Of a stretch of DNA of 17,122 nt, positions 7,141 through 14,098 are shown in pieces (positions within the stretch are counted from its first letter, which is position 1; each line of letters opens with the position of its first letter). The notes beneath the pieces were generated by a model. The model saw only the letters and a program-made list of their open reading frames with translations, made no database searches and was not told the DNA's origin. The DNA comes from an uncultured Ruminococcus sp. GTDB taxonomy: Bacteria > Bacillota > Clostridia > Oscillospirales > Acutalibacteraceae. The DNA lies in NCBI GenBank assembly GCA_937892835.1, contig CALBHM010000480.1, positions 1 through 17,122 on the forward strand, given 5' to 3'. The position numbers and the translations under genes were made by a program.

Positions 7141-7806
7141 ATGAACTTCAGACACGAATTTAAGCATGAAATCGGATATTGTGATTTGCTGGCGTTACGG
7201 TCGAGATTGTCGGCAGTTATGCAGCAGGATCCCCACGCTATTAACGGCAGATATGAAATTCGCAGCCTTTATTTTGATAATCTTGATGACAAGGCTTTGC
7301 TCGAAAAGGTGAACGGCGTCGACAGACGTGAAAAGTTTCGACTCCGCTGTTACAATGGAGACACGTCGCTGATTTTTCTTGAAAAAAAGGTTAAGGTCAA
7401 CGGTCTTTGTGCAAAGGAGCAAACGGTTGTTAATTGGGAGCAGGCGCAGGCGATTGTCAACGGAAAAGATTTTGATGACGGCGGCGAAAAGCTTCTGAAG
7501 GATTTCAAAATAAAAACCGAAACGCTTGGACTGAGACCAAAAACCATCGTCGATTATACCCGTGAGCCGTTTGTTTTCCCGGTCGGCAATGTCAGGGTGA
7601 CAATGGACTACAATATAAGAACAGGAATGAATTGCACGGACTTTTTTAACAGCGATTGCGTTACGGTTCCGGCAGGGGATGCACCGATAATTCTTGAGGT
7701 CAAATGGGATGAGGTGCTTCCGTCCCTGATAAGAGACATTGTGCAAATTCCAAGCACACACACATCGGCTTTTTCAAAATATGCAGCATGCCGTGTTTAC
7801 GGCTGA
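7141..7806 (+). CDS. VTC-domain protein (polyphosphate polymerase family)
   Basis: A 221-residue soluble protein with the VTC tunnel-fold pattern. Known eukaryotic VTC4 domains make polyphosphate from ATP. Motifs: RHEFKH at 4-9 (conserved basic start), YEIRSLYFDN at 38-47, REKFRLRCY at 63-71 (paired arginines in a strand), LEKKVK at 80-85, PKTIVDYTREPF in the middle, VRVTMDYNI, then ILEVKWDEVLP with Glu186 and Lys188, and FSKYAA near the end. These alternating basic and acidic strand residues line the polyphosphate tunnel in the family. The start at ATG 7141 follows AAGGAAGTG; the in-frame GTG at 7132 is inside it. It is the first gene of a cassette with DUF4956 and CotH, a grouping seen in other Firmicutes. 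The bacterial product has not to my knowledge been settled: polyphosphate synthesis is inferred from the fold. Confidence 0.88.
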   Translation: MNFRHEFKHEIGYCDLLALRSRLSAVMQQDPHAINGRYEIRSLYFDNLDDKALLEKVNGVDRREKFRLRCYNGDTSLIFLEKKVKVNGLCAKEQTVVNWEQAQAIVNGKDFDDGGEKLLKDFKIKTETLGLRPKTIVDYTREPFVFPVGNVRVTMDYNIRTGMNCTDFFNSDCVTVPAGDAPIILEVKWDEVLPSLIRDIVQIPSTHTSAFSKYAACRVYG

Positions 7807-7836
7807 AATAAACCCATTTAAAAAGGAGTAGATTTT

Positions 7837-8508
7837 ATGAGTTTCAACGACATTTTCAAATCAAGCTTTTTGGAGAACATAACCTCCGTTTCACCTCTCG
7901 ATATGGTGATTTCACTGGCACTTGCATTCGGCATAGGACTTTTCATTTTCCTGATTTATAAAAAGACCTTCGCCGGCGTAATGTATTCATCAAGCTTCGG
8001 CGTAACTCTTGTTGCGCTGACAATGATATCAACCTTTGTAATCCTTGCCGTAACCTCAAACGTTGTGCTTTCACTCGGTATGGTCGGTGCGCTTTCAATC
8101 GTTCGTTTCAGAACGGCAATTAAAGAACCTCTCGATATTGCATTTCTCTTCTGGGCGATTGCCGCCGGTATCGTCCTTGCCGCAGGCATGATTCCTTTGG
8201 CGGTTTTCGGCAGCGTTGTTATCGGTATCGTAATGCTTGTTTTTGCAAACAAAAAGTCGCACACAAATCCGTACATCGTTGTTCTTCGCTGTGCAGACCA
8301 TGACAGCGAGGTTGCTGCAACGGAATTCCTTAAAAAGCAGGTTAAAAAGTTTAACGTTAAGAGCAAGACTGTTCAGAACGGTGCAATCGAGCTTAACGCA
8401 GAGATTCGCATGAATGACGCAAACACTGATTTTATCAACATTCTTTCCGAAATGAACGGAGTAAACAGTGCCGTGCTGGTAAGCTATAATGGCGACTATA
8501 TGGGATAA
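7837..8508 (+). CDS. DUF4956 integral membrane protein
   Basis: A 223-residue protein with about four membrane segments (near residues 22-41, 53-75, 101-118 and 120-137) and a soluble C-terminal domain of about 85 residues with a ferredoxin-like strand/helix pattern. The signature is VGALSIVRFRTAIKEPLDIAF (residues 83-103): the charged RFRTAIKEP between helices is the most conserved part of DUF4956. The function is unknown. It lies 30 bases after the VTC gene with AAAAAGGAG before the ATG, and 11 bases before CotH. VTC and DUF4956 genes are often adjacent, so this protein may anchor the VTC enzyme to the membrane or carry its product. Eukaryotic VTC complexes carry transmembrane segments that the bacterial VTC protein lacks. 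This partnership is inferred from gene order. Confidence 0.87.
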   Translation: MSFNDIFKSSFLENITSVSPLDMVISLALAFGIGLFIFLIYKKTFAGVMYSSSFGVTLVALTMISTFVILAVTSNVVLSLGMVGALSIVRFRTAIKEPLDIAFLFWAIAAGIVLAAGMIPLAVFGSVVIGIVMLVFANKKSHTNPYIVVLRCADHDSEVAATEFLKKQVKKFNVKSKTVQNGAIELNAEIRMNDANTDFINILSEMNGVNSAVLVSYNGDYMG

Positions 8509-8519
8509 GGAGTGATACT

Positions 8520-10418
8520 ATGTCAACGCACAAAAGTTTCGACAGAATTTGCTGCATCGTTCTCGCCGTCACGATAGTTATAACCGTTCTGTTCATGTGC
8601 GGTGAAAAAATCGGCATCACGAGCACGGCGAGAGCAATGGGCTATGAAACAAAACTCTTTGATACATCAAAGGTACACACAATAAACATTGTTATCGACG
8701 ATTGGGACAGTTTCCTCGAAACGTGCACCAATGAAGAATATACCTCATGCGCAGTTGTGATTGATAACGAGGCATACAAAAACGTGGCAATCAGAGCCAA
8801 GGGCAACACCTCGCTGACGCAGGTTAAGAGCTACGGCAACAATCGTTACAGCTTTAAGATTGAGTTTGACCACTATGACAGCACAAAGAGCTATCACGGA
8901 CTTGACAAGCTTTGCCTTAACAATATTATTCAGGATAACACCTATATGAAGGATTATCTTTGCTATCGCATGATGTCGGAATTCGGAGTGGATTCGCCTC
9001 TTTGCAGCTATGTTTATATCACCGTCAACGGTGAAGATTGGGGACTCTATCTTGCGGTTGAGGGTATTGAAGATTCATTCCTGCAGCGCAACTACGGCAA
9101 TGATGTCGGCGAACTTTATAAGCCGGACAGTCAAAGTATGGGCGGCGGACGAGGCAATGGCGGCAGCTTCAAAATGAGTGAATTTAATGCCGGACAGGAC
9201 AGCCAAACCGATTCAGCGGATGATAGTACACAGTCCACAACAAGCGGACAGACACAGCAGGGTAATCCTCCATCAAAGCCCAACGGTGAACCGGGAGGAA
9301 ACGATGGCGGAATGGGCGGCGGAATGAACGGAAGCGACGATGTTTCGCTTATCTATTCGGACGACGAGTATTCAAGCTATCAGAACATCTTTGATAATGC
9401 TAAGACGGATATAACCGATTCCGATAAGGATAGGCTGATTGCATCGCTAAAAAAGCTGAACAACAACGAGGATATAAGCAGTGTGGTCGATGTTGAAGAG
9501 GTCATCAGATACTTTGTGGTTCACAATTTCGTTTGCAACTTCGACAGCTATACCGGTTCGATGATTCACAACTATTACCTTTATGAAAAGGACGGACAGA
9601 TGTCCATGATTCCGTGGGATTATAACCTTGCATTCGGCGGATTCATGGGAGCACAAAATGCCTCGGGACTTGTCAATTATCCGATAGACACACCGGTTTC
9701 GGGCGGTACGGTTGATTCGAGACCGATGCTCGCATGGATATTTGCAAGCGATGAATACACCGAGGAATACCATGAGCTGTTCTCCGAGTTCATTGAGAAA
9801 TATTTTGACAGCGATTATATCCCGAATCTCATCGAATCCACAAAGGAAATGATTGCGGAATATGTCGAAAAGGATCCGACGAAGTTCTGTACCTATGAGG
9901 AATTTGAAAGCGGCGTGACGGCTCTCAAGGAGTTCTGCACACTCAGAGCGGAGAGCATAAGCGGTCAGCTTGACGGTACGATTCCGTCAACCTCGGACGG
10001 ACAAACGACCGACTCATCAAGCCTCATAAAGGCGGATAACCTCAATATCAGCGACATGGGAACAATGAATAACGGCGGCGGTTCGCCGAACGAAAAGATG
10101 CAGAACAATGCGGCACAAACTCAGTCGGCAACAGATAACGCCAATTCAACTAATGACAAATCTTTTTCACAAACCCCTCCCAATAATTCCGAAAGCTCCT
10201 CGGACGGAACGGGCAGTTCGACAAGTTCCGACAGCTCCGTTCCGGCGGGCGGCTTCGGAGGAACACCACCCGATATGTCGGATTCAAACGGCAACGGACC
10301 TCCGTCAATGCCGAACGGTGAAATGCCTTCAATGTCGGACGGAGAGATACCGTCAATGCCAAACGGTGAAGCACCCTCAATGCCTGACAGAGATACGAGA
10401 CAGCAACGGACAAAATGA
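8520..10418 (+). CDS. CotH-kinase-family extracytoplasmic protein, early stop before its membrane anchor
   Basis: A 632-residue protein: an N-terminal membrane helix (about residues 10-27), then a CotH domain. B. subtilis CotH phosphorylates spore-coat proteins. Motifs: AIRAKGNTSL near 90, HGLDKLCLNN near 126, DNTYMKDYLCYRMM near 140, NGEDWGLYLAVEGIEDSF near 173, and MIPWDYNLAFGGF (Pro365, Asp367), the presumed metal-binding segment. A Gly/Met/Gln-rich insert (about residues 204-273) interrupts the kinase lobe. From about residue 490 the chain is a Ser/Thr/Asn/Pro-rich linker ending in four PSMPNGE-like repeats. The frame stops at 10418, but a membrane helix plus KKKS follows in the +1 frame to 10560, so the intact protein was probably about 680 residues and anchored at both ends. 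AAGGAGTGA precedes the ATG. It follows DUF4956 by 11 bases in one operon. Target proteins are unknown. Confidence 0.85.
   Translation: MSTHKSFDRICCIVLAVTIVITVLFMCGEKIGITSTARAMGYETKLFDTSKVHTINIVIDDWDSFLETCTNEEYTSCAVVIDNEAYKNVAIRAKGNTSLTQVKSYGNNRYSFKIEFDHYDSTKSYHGLDKLCLNNIIQDNTYMKDYLCYRMMSEFGVDSPLCSYVYITVNGEDWGLYLAVEGIEDSFLQRNYGNDVGELYKPDSQSMGGGRGNGGSFKMSEFNAGQDSQTDSADDSTQSTTSGQTQQGNPPSKPNGEPGGNDGGMGGGMNGSDDVSLIYSDDEYSSYQNIFDNAKTDITDSDKDRLIASLKKLNNNEDISSVVDVEEVIRYFVVHNFVCNFDSYTGSMIHNYYLYEKDGQMSMIPWDYNLAFGGFMGAQNASGLVNYPIDTPVSGGTVDSRPMLAWIFASDEYTEEYHELFSEFIEKYFDSDYIPNLIESTKEMIAEYVEKDPTKFCTYEEFESGVTALKEFCTLRAESISGQLDGTIPSTSDGQTTDSSSLIKADNLNISDMGTMNNGGGSPNEKMQNNAAQTQSATDNANSTNDKSFSQTPPNNSESSSDGTGSSTSSDSSVPAGGFGGTPPDMSDSNGNGPPSMPNGEMPSMSDGEIPSMPNGEAPSMPDRDTRQQRTK
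10299..10394 (+). repeat. 24-base tandem repeat, four units, in CotH linker
   Basis: Four 24-base units (10299-10322, 10323-10346, 10347-10370, 10371-10394) encode PPSMPNGE, MPSMSDGE, IPSMPNGE and APSMPDRD. The central CC(G/T/C)TCAATG is nearly constant. The last unit has drifted most and borders the apparent frameshift. Confidence 0.85.
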
Positions 10419-10560
10419 AAAAGCTCCGTCGCAAAACAACGAAGCTAACGGAGAAACAGCACAAACTCTTGATAAAAATTCAATCATAATACTTGCCGCA
10501 TGTGCAGGAGTGTTGATAATCGGAGTTGCTGCGGCATTCATTTACAAAAAGAAAAGTTAA
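10399..10560 (+). pseudogene. Out-of-frame C-terminal membrane anchor of the CotH protein
   Basis: In the frame one base ahead of the CotH gene, codons from 10399 read DSNGQNEKAPSQNNEANG, the same Asn/Gly/Pro/Ser-rich linker composition, then TAQTLDKNS, then a strong membrane helix (IIILAACAGVLIIGVAAAF), and end IYKKKS before TAA at 10558-10560. No credible start codon or ribosome site opens this frame, and upstream of about 10395 it reads unlike any linker. It is therefore best read as the displaced end of the CotH protein. A one-base insertion near 10395-10418, a sequencing error, or +1 frameshifting would each explain it. Confidence 0.7.
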
Positions 10561-10563
10561 AAA

Positions 10564-10594
10564 CTGCGGCAAAACACAAAAAGTTTTGCCGCAG
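10564..10594. terminator. Shared hairpin terminator between convergent CotH and pncB genes
   Basis: A perfect 12-bp stem, CTGCGGCAAAAC (10564-10575) with GTTTTGCCGCAG (10583-10594), closes a 7-base loop. On the minus strand the stem is followed by TTTTTAACTTTT, a good U-tract for pncB. On the plus strand only CTTTAC follows, so termination of CotH may be weaker. It begins 4 bases after the anchor stop codon. Confidence 0.82.
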
Positions 10595-10620
10595 CTTTAC
10601 ACTGTCTATATAAATAGCAT

Positions 10621-12069
10621 TTATTTCTTGCTGTACTGCTTGATAAGATCATTTTTGACATCCCAAAGACGCTGAGAAAGGTCAACATAATAGTTATGAG
10701 GATTTTCAAACCTTGTAACCTCATCCCAAAGCGTATCAACCTGACCGAGACAATAGCTCTTTATATCGTCGATATTTTGATACTCATAAACTCTCTTGCC
10801 ATTGATGAAAAGCGGCTGGAGAAGCTGACGAGCAGTAAAGTTGTAGACATTTTTACGCTTCCAAGTGTAGTCGGGGTCAAAAATCTCATAATCATGACTG
10901 TCATCAATCGTTTCATCCTCAAGGGTGATGACATCGGCAAGAGCCTTGCCGGATTCATTGTCATAGAGTCTCCAAAGCTTTTTCGCTCCGGGGGTTGTAA
11001 CCTTGGCGGCATTTTCACTGAGCTTAATTTTCGGAATCATTTTGCCGTCCTTTTCAACTGCGCTGAGCTTGTATACTCCGCCGAAAACGGGAGCCGAAGA
11101 AGCCGTGATAAGTCTTTCGCCTACGCCGAAGGAATCAACCTTTGCGCCCTGAAGAAGCATATCTCTGATAATGTATTCGTCAAGTGAATTTGAAGCGACA
11201 ATCTTTACGTCCTCGAAGCCTGCTTCATCGAGCATAACTCTTGCTTTCTTTGAAAGATAGGTAATGTCGCCGCTGTCGATTCTGATTCCCTTGGGTCGGA
11301 AGCCACGGGGGAGAACCTCACGCTTGAAAGCTTCAATAGCGTTTGGAATACCCGATTTAAGAACATTGTAAGTGTCAACAAGAAGTGTGCAATCGTCGGG
11401 ATAAGCCTTTGCATAAGCGCAGAAAGCATCAAGCTCCGAATCAAAAAGCTGAACCCAGCTGTGTGCCATTGTGCCGAGAGCCGGAACGCCGAATTCACGG
11501 TCAACTATCGTACAGGCCGTTCCTGCACAGCCTGCAATGTAAGCAGCTCTTGCGCCGTAAACCGCACCGTCAAATCCCTGTGCACGCCTTGAACCGAATT
11601 CCATTATCGGTCTGCCCTGAGCGGCACGGCAGATTCTGTTTGTCTTTGTTGCGATAAGGCTCTGATGGTTGATTGCAAGCAGAACCATGGTTTCAATAAA
11701 CTGAGCCTGCATAACAGGCCCTTTAACTGTGACGATAGGCTCACGTGGGAAAATCGGGGTTCCTTCGGGAACGCTGTATACGTCGCATTTAAATTCAAAA
11801 TCTTTGAGGTATTCGAGAAATTCCTCACAGAAGCCTCTGCCTCGGAGATATTCAATATCTTTATCTGAAAAGCTCAAATTTTCGAGATATTCGACAAGCT
11901 GTTCGACACCTGCCATTATTGCAAAGCCGCCGTTATCGGGTATAGTTCTGAAAAACATATCAAACTGTGCGGTTGTGTCGCCCTTGCCGTTGAGAAAATA
12001 GCCGTTAGCCATTGTTATTTCATAAAAATCGGTGAGCATTGTAAGGTTTCTTTTTTTGAGATCGTTCAT
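10621..12069 (-). CDS. pncB: Nicotinate phosphoribosyltransferase
   Basis: A 482-residue enzyme of the Preiss-Handler route. It joins nicotinate to PRPP, with ATP hydrolysis, to give nicotinate mononucleotide for NAD salvage. Motifs: LTMLTDFYEITMANGYF at residues 9-25, EFGSRRAQGFDGA at 157-169, GTMAHSWVQ at 199-207 with His203 as the expected phosphorylated histidine, VDTYNVLKSGIPNAI, the PRPP/ribose-phosphate segment GIRIDSGDITYLSKKARVML followed by IVASNSLDE, and VDSFGVGERLITASSAPVFGGVYKL. The length is typical for bacterial NAPRTase. It starts at the ATG ending at 12069 with AAAGGCGGTG upstream. It is a single-gene leftward unit with its own promoter and terminator. The inverted repeat over its -10 box suggests control by a repressor, possibly one sensing niacin or NAD. 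Confidence 0.95.
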   Translation of the reverse strand: MNDLKKRNLTMLTDFYEITMANGYFLNGKGDTTAQFDMFFRTIPDNGGFAIMAGVEQLVEYLENLSFSDKDIEYLRGRGFCEEFLEYLKDFEFKCDVYSVPEGTPIFPREPIVTVKGPVMQAQFIETMVLLAINHQSLIATKTNRICRAAQGRPIMEFGSRRAQGFDGAVYGARAAYIAGCAGTACTIVDREFGVPALGTMAHSWVQLFDSELDAFCAYAKAYPDDCTLLVDTYNVLKSGIPNAIEAFKREVLPRGFRPKGIRIDSGDITYLSKKARVMLDEAGFEDVKIVASNSLDEYIIRDMLLQGAKVDSFGVGERLITASSAPVFGGVYKLSAVEKDGKMIPKIKLSENAAKVTTPGAKKLWRLYDNESGKALADVITLEDETIDDSHDYEIFDPDYTWKRKNVYNFTARQLLQPLFINGKRVYEYQNIDDIKSYCLGQVDTLWDEVTRFENPHNYYVDLSQRLWDVKNDLIKQYSKK

Positions 12070-12089
12070 AATTACACCGCCTTTTAGGT

Positions 12090-12108
12090 TGTTATCGACA
12101 TTATAACA
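12090..12108. promoter_or_regulatory. Inverted repeat over the pncB -10 box (candidate operator)
   Basis: TGTTAT (12090-12095), 7 bases, then ATAACA (12103-12108) form a perfect dyad that contains the pncB TATAAT. A bound regulator would block RNA polymerase. The same half-sites recur at 12146-12166. Confidence 0.5.
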
Positions 12109-12128
12109 CCGAAGAATGCCTTTTTCAA
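12100..12128 (-). promoter_or_regulatory. Sigma-A-type promoter of pncB
   Basis: On the minus strand, TTGAAA (12128-12123) and a perfect TATAAT (12105-12100) are separated by 17 bases, about 31 bases before the pncB ATG. Confidence 0.68.
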
Positions 12129-12145
12129 TCCTAAATTTTTTATGG

Positions 12146-12166
12146 TGTTATGTTAATTGTATAACA
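12146..12166. promoter_or_regulatory. Second inverted repeat upstream of pncB (candidate operator)
   Basis: TGTTAT (12146-12151), 9 bases, then ATAACA (12161-12166). It repeats the half-sites of the dyad over the pncB -10 box, about 57 bases away centre to centre. An inner reading TGTTA-6-TAACA (12151-12166) is also possible. It is upstream of the pncB -35 box and well upstream of the XRE gene on the other strand. Confidence 0.38.
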
Positions 12167-12273
12167 AAATAGTAAATTTAACCGCACAAATCGTTAAAAT
12201 GTATAAAAAAGAATGAGCTATGGTAGAATATGGTCTATAAATGACTAAAAAATATGGTATTACGGTTTATTTG

Positions 12274-12302
12274 TTGTTTTTAAGTTTCCTTTATGCTATT
12301 AT
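12274..12302 (+). promoter_or_regulatory. Probable promoter of the XRE-type regulator
   Basis: TTGTTT (12274-12279) and TATTAT (12297-12302) are spaced 17 bases apart. The region is very AT-rich, so chance matches are likely. Three TATGGT direct repeats lie just upstream at 12219, 12229 and 12253, and a fourth at 12141. Confidence 0.42.
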
Positions 12303-12350
12303 ATAAAAAGAAAAAATAAATTTTTTATTTATATAAATAGGAGGAAAACC

Positions 12351-12599
12351 ATGAGAACAAGAAAGCAGGCACTCGGCGACATGAACATTATCGGTGCCAA
12401 GGTTGAACAGCAGAGAAAGGCAATCGGAATGAAGCAGAAGGATCTTCTTGCTCAGCTCCAGATCAGAGGAATTGACCTCAACGCTTCAGGTCTCTCAAAG
12501 CTTGAAGGACAGCTCAGAGGAGTTGCCGATTATGAGCTTAAAGCAATCGCAGAATCACTTAACGTTAGCCTTGAATGGCTTCTCGGCTGCGAGGAATAA
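12351..12599 (+). CDS. Small XRE/Cro-C1-type helix-turn-helix DNA-binding protein
   Basis: An 82-residue protein that is almost entirely one HTH domain. Helix 1 is NIIGAKVEQQRKAIGM (12-27), helix 2 KQKDLLAQLQ (28-37), a short loop RGIDL, the recognition helix NASGLSKLEGQLRG (43-56), and helices 4-5 YELKAIAESLNVSLEWLLG. The phrase SLEWLLG after the fifth helix is typical of XRE regulators of Clostridia. There is no effector or dimerisation domain, so it likely binds DNA as a dimer through the HTH alone. The ribosome site TAGGAGGA is near-perfect, 5-7 bases before the ATG. It is a single-gene unit with a terminator directly behind. Targets are unknown: autoregulation through the upstream repeats is possible, and the neighbouring pncB dyads are another candidate. 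Confidence 0.85.
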   Translation: MRTRKQALGDMNIIGAKVEQQRKAIGMKQKDLLAQLQIRGIDLNASGLSKLEGQLRGVADYELKAIAESLNVSLEWLLGCEE

Positions 12600-12613
12600 T
12601 CAACATTCGGATA

Positions 12614-12648
12614 AACTGTTCTGTTAATTCAGAGCAGTTTTTCTTTTA
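12614..12648 (+). terminator. Intrinsic terminator of the XRE-type regulator
   Basis: A 10-bp stem (12614-12623 with 12630-12639, one G-U pair) with loop TTAATT, followed by TTTTTCTTTT. It begins 15 bases after the stop codon. Confidence 0.87.
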
Positions 12649-12653
12649 TATTG

Positions 12654-12683
12654 TTGACAAAGCTGAGGTAAATATAGTAAAAT
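12654..12683 (+). promoter_or_regulatory. Sigma-A-type promoter of the DUF1015 gene
   Basis: A perfect TTGACA (12654-12659) and TAAAAT (12678-12683) are 18 bases apart. The transcript would begin near 12690, just before an 8-bp hairpin (12700-12718). Confidence 0.62.
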
Positions 12684-12699
12684 TAAAATCGATACAAAG

Positions 12700-12718
12700 C
12701 GGTTGGCTTTGCCGACCG
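12700..12718 (+). other. 5'-leader hairpin of the DUF1015 mRNA
   Basis: CGGTTGGC (12700-12707) pairs with GCCGACCG (12711-12718), one G-U pair, around a TTT loop. It sits near the predicted 5' end, with no U-tract behind it, and ends 7 bases before the AAGGAG ribosome site. An mRNA-stabilising 5' stem is the simplest reading. Confidence 0.5.
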
Positions 12719-12742
12719 TATAGACAAGGAGCAGTGAATATT

Positions 12743-13984
12743 ATGGCAGTTTTCAGACCCTTTAAGGCGATCAGACCGATCCCCGAGAGAGCTAAAGACG
12801 TTGCTGCATTGCCTTATGACGTAATGAACAGCGACGAAGCAAGAGAAATGGTTAAGGGAAATCCGTATTCCTTTCTTCATGTAGATAAGGCGGAGGTTGA
12901 CCTTGATCCCTCGATAGACCTCTATGACGAAAAGGTTTATCTCAAGGCAAGAGAGAATCTCGATAAGCTTGTAACAGATGGCGTTTGCAAGGAGGACGAG
13001 ACTCCGTGCATCTATATCTACCGTCAGATTATGAACGGCAGAAGCCAGACCGGTCTTGTTGGCTGTACGGCTATTGATGACTATATCAATAATGTTATCA
13101 AAAAGCATGAGCTTACAAGAGCTGATAAAGAGGCTGACAGAATCAATCACGTTGACTATTGTGACGCTAACACAGGCCCGATTTTCCTTACATACCGTCC
13201 CGATGAGTTTGTAAGCAAGACTGTTGAGGACTGGAAGGCAAGTCATGCGCCGGTTTATGATTTTGTTTCCGAGGGTGTTGAAAATACGGTTTGGGTTATC
13301 GACGATGCCGCTACGGTTAAGGCTATCACGGATAAATTTGCTCAGATCGAGTCGCTCTATATCGCTGATGGACACCACAGAGCCGCTTCGGCAGTTAAGG
13401 TTGGCAAGAAGCGCCGTGAGCAGAACCCGAACTACACAGGTGAAGAGGAATTTAACTTCTTCCTTGCAGTTCTTTTCCCGACCGATGAGCTTGAGATCAT
13501 GGACTACAACCGTGTAATGAAGGATCTCAACGGCAATTCATCCGAAGAGTTCATGGCTAAGCTCGGTGAGGTTATGGATATCGAAGAGTATGGCAAGGAT
13601 GCATACAAGCCCGAGAAGAAGCACACCTTTGGCATGCTGCTTGACGGCACATGGTATAAGCTCACTGCCAAGGACGGCACATTTGATGCTAACGATCCTG
13701 TTGATCAGCTCGATGTTTCGATTCTTCAGAATAACGTTATTTCTCCGATTTTTGGCATTGACGATCCCCGTACCGACAAGAGAATTGATTTCATCGGCGG
13801 TATCAGAGGCCTCGGCGAGCTTGAGAGAAGAGTTAATACCGACATGAAGATTGCATTCTCCATGTTCCCGACAACGCTTGACGACCTTATGGATATTGCA
13901 GATGCCGGTAAAATCATGCCGCCGAAATCCACATGGTTCGAGCCGAAGCTCATGAGCGGACTGTTCATTCATAAGCTTTCTTAA
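12743..13984 (+). CDS. DUF1015 family protein (possible SerK/ParB-like serine kinase relative)
   Basis: A 413-residue soluble protein with the DUF1015 pattern: a conserved opening MAVFRPFKAIRP, then AALPYDVMNSDEAR (21-34), NPYSFLHVDKAEVD (about 40-53), a YIYRQ strand, KKHELTRADKEADRINH, and SLYIADGHHRAASA with ADGHHR at 208-213. The GHHR element resembles the catalytic motif of ParB-like nucleotide-using enzymes, including archaeal free-serine kinase SerK. DUF1015 genes often sit beside serine biosynthesis genes in Clostridia, but none is in this window, so a serine kinase role is only a suggestion. The start is the ATG at 12743 (MAVFRPF), with AAGGAG 11 bases before it; the frame upstream to 12575 is open by chance and crosses the previous terminator. 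It is a single-gene unit with promoter and terminator. Confidence 0.85.
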   Translation: MAVFRPFKAIRPIPERAKDVAALPYDVMNSDEAREMVKGNPYSFLHVDKAEVDLDPSIDLYDEKVYLKARENLDKLVTDGVCKEDETPCIYIYRQIMNGRSQTGLVGCTAIDDYINNVIKKHELTRADKEADRINHVDYCDANTGPIFLTYRPDEFVSKTVEDWKASHAPVYDFVSEGVENTVWVIDDAATVKAITDKFAQIESLYIADGHHRAASAVKVGKKRREQNPNYTGEEEFNFFLAVLFPTDELEIMDYNRVMKDLNGNSSEEFMAKLGEVMDIEEYGKDAYKPEKKHTFGMLLDGTWYKLTAKDGTFDANDPVDQLDVSILQNNVISPIFGIDDPRTDKRIDFIGGIRGLGELERRVNTDMKIAFSMFPTTLDDLMDIADAGKIMPPKSTWFEPKLMSGLFIHKLS

Positions 13985-14023
13985 TTGAGAGCTGTCATAT
14001 TTGATGCAGAACTTAAAAGCATA

Positions 14024-14085
14024 AATAAGCCATAATTTACAATGAGGGTAAAACGTTAGTTGTAAATTATGGCTCTTATTTTTTA
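14024..14085 (+). terminator. Long-stem terminator of the DUF1015 gene
   Basis: A perfect 14-bp stem, 14029-14042 with 14060-14073, around a 17-base loop, extended by AATAA/TTATT past a 2-base bulge, and followed by TTATTTTTTATT. The opposite strand has only a poor U-tract, so it serves rightward transcription. Confidence 0.82.
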
Positions 14086-14098
14086 TTATATCTGTATA

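Noticed and set aside
7195..7761. 188-codon open frame on the minus strand opposite the VTC gene
   Set aside because: It lies wholly inside a well-supported gene, has no ribosome site and no family pattern; it is a shadow of the coding strand.
10108..10398. Upstream part of the frame that carries the CotH anchor
   Set aside because: It is Arg/Gln/Cys-rich and unlike either linker or domain sequence, while the other frame encodes the regular repeats; only the part after about 10399 is credible.
10410..10420. Programmed +1 frameshift like that of prfB
   Set aside because: The stop context is AAA-TGA, not the CTT-TGA-C type, and no upstream Shine-Dalgarno-like stimulator is evident; kept only as a minor alternative.
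12683..13378. 231-codon minus-strand open frame opposite the DUF1015 gene
   Set aside because: It is antisense to a clear family member and runs through that gene's promoter; no ribosome site or recognisable motif.
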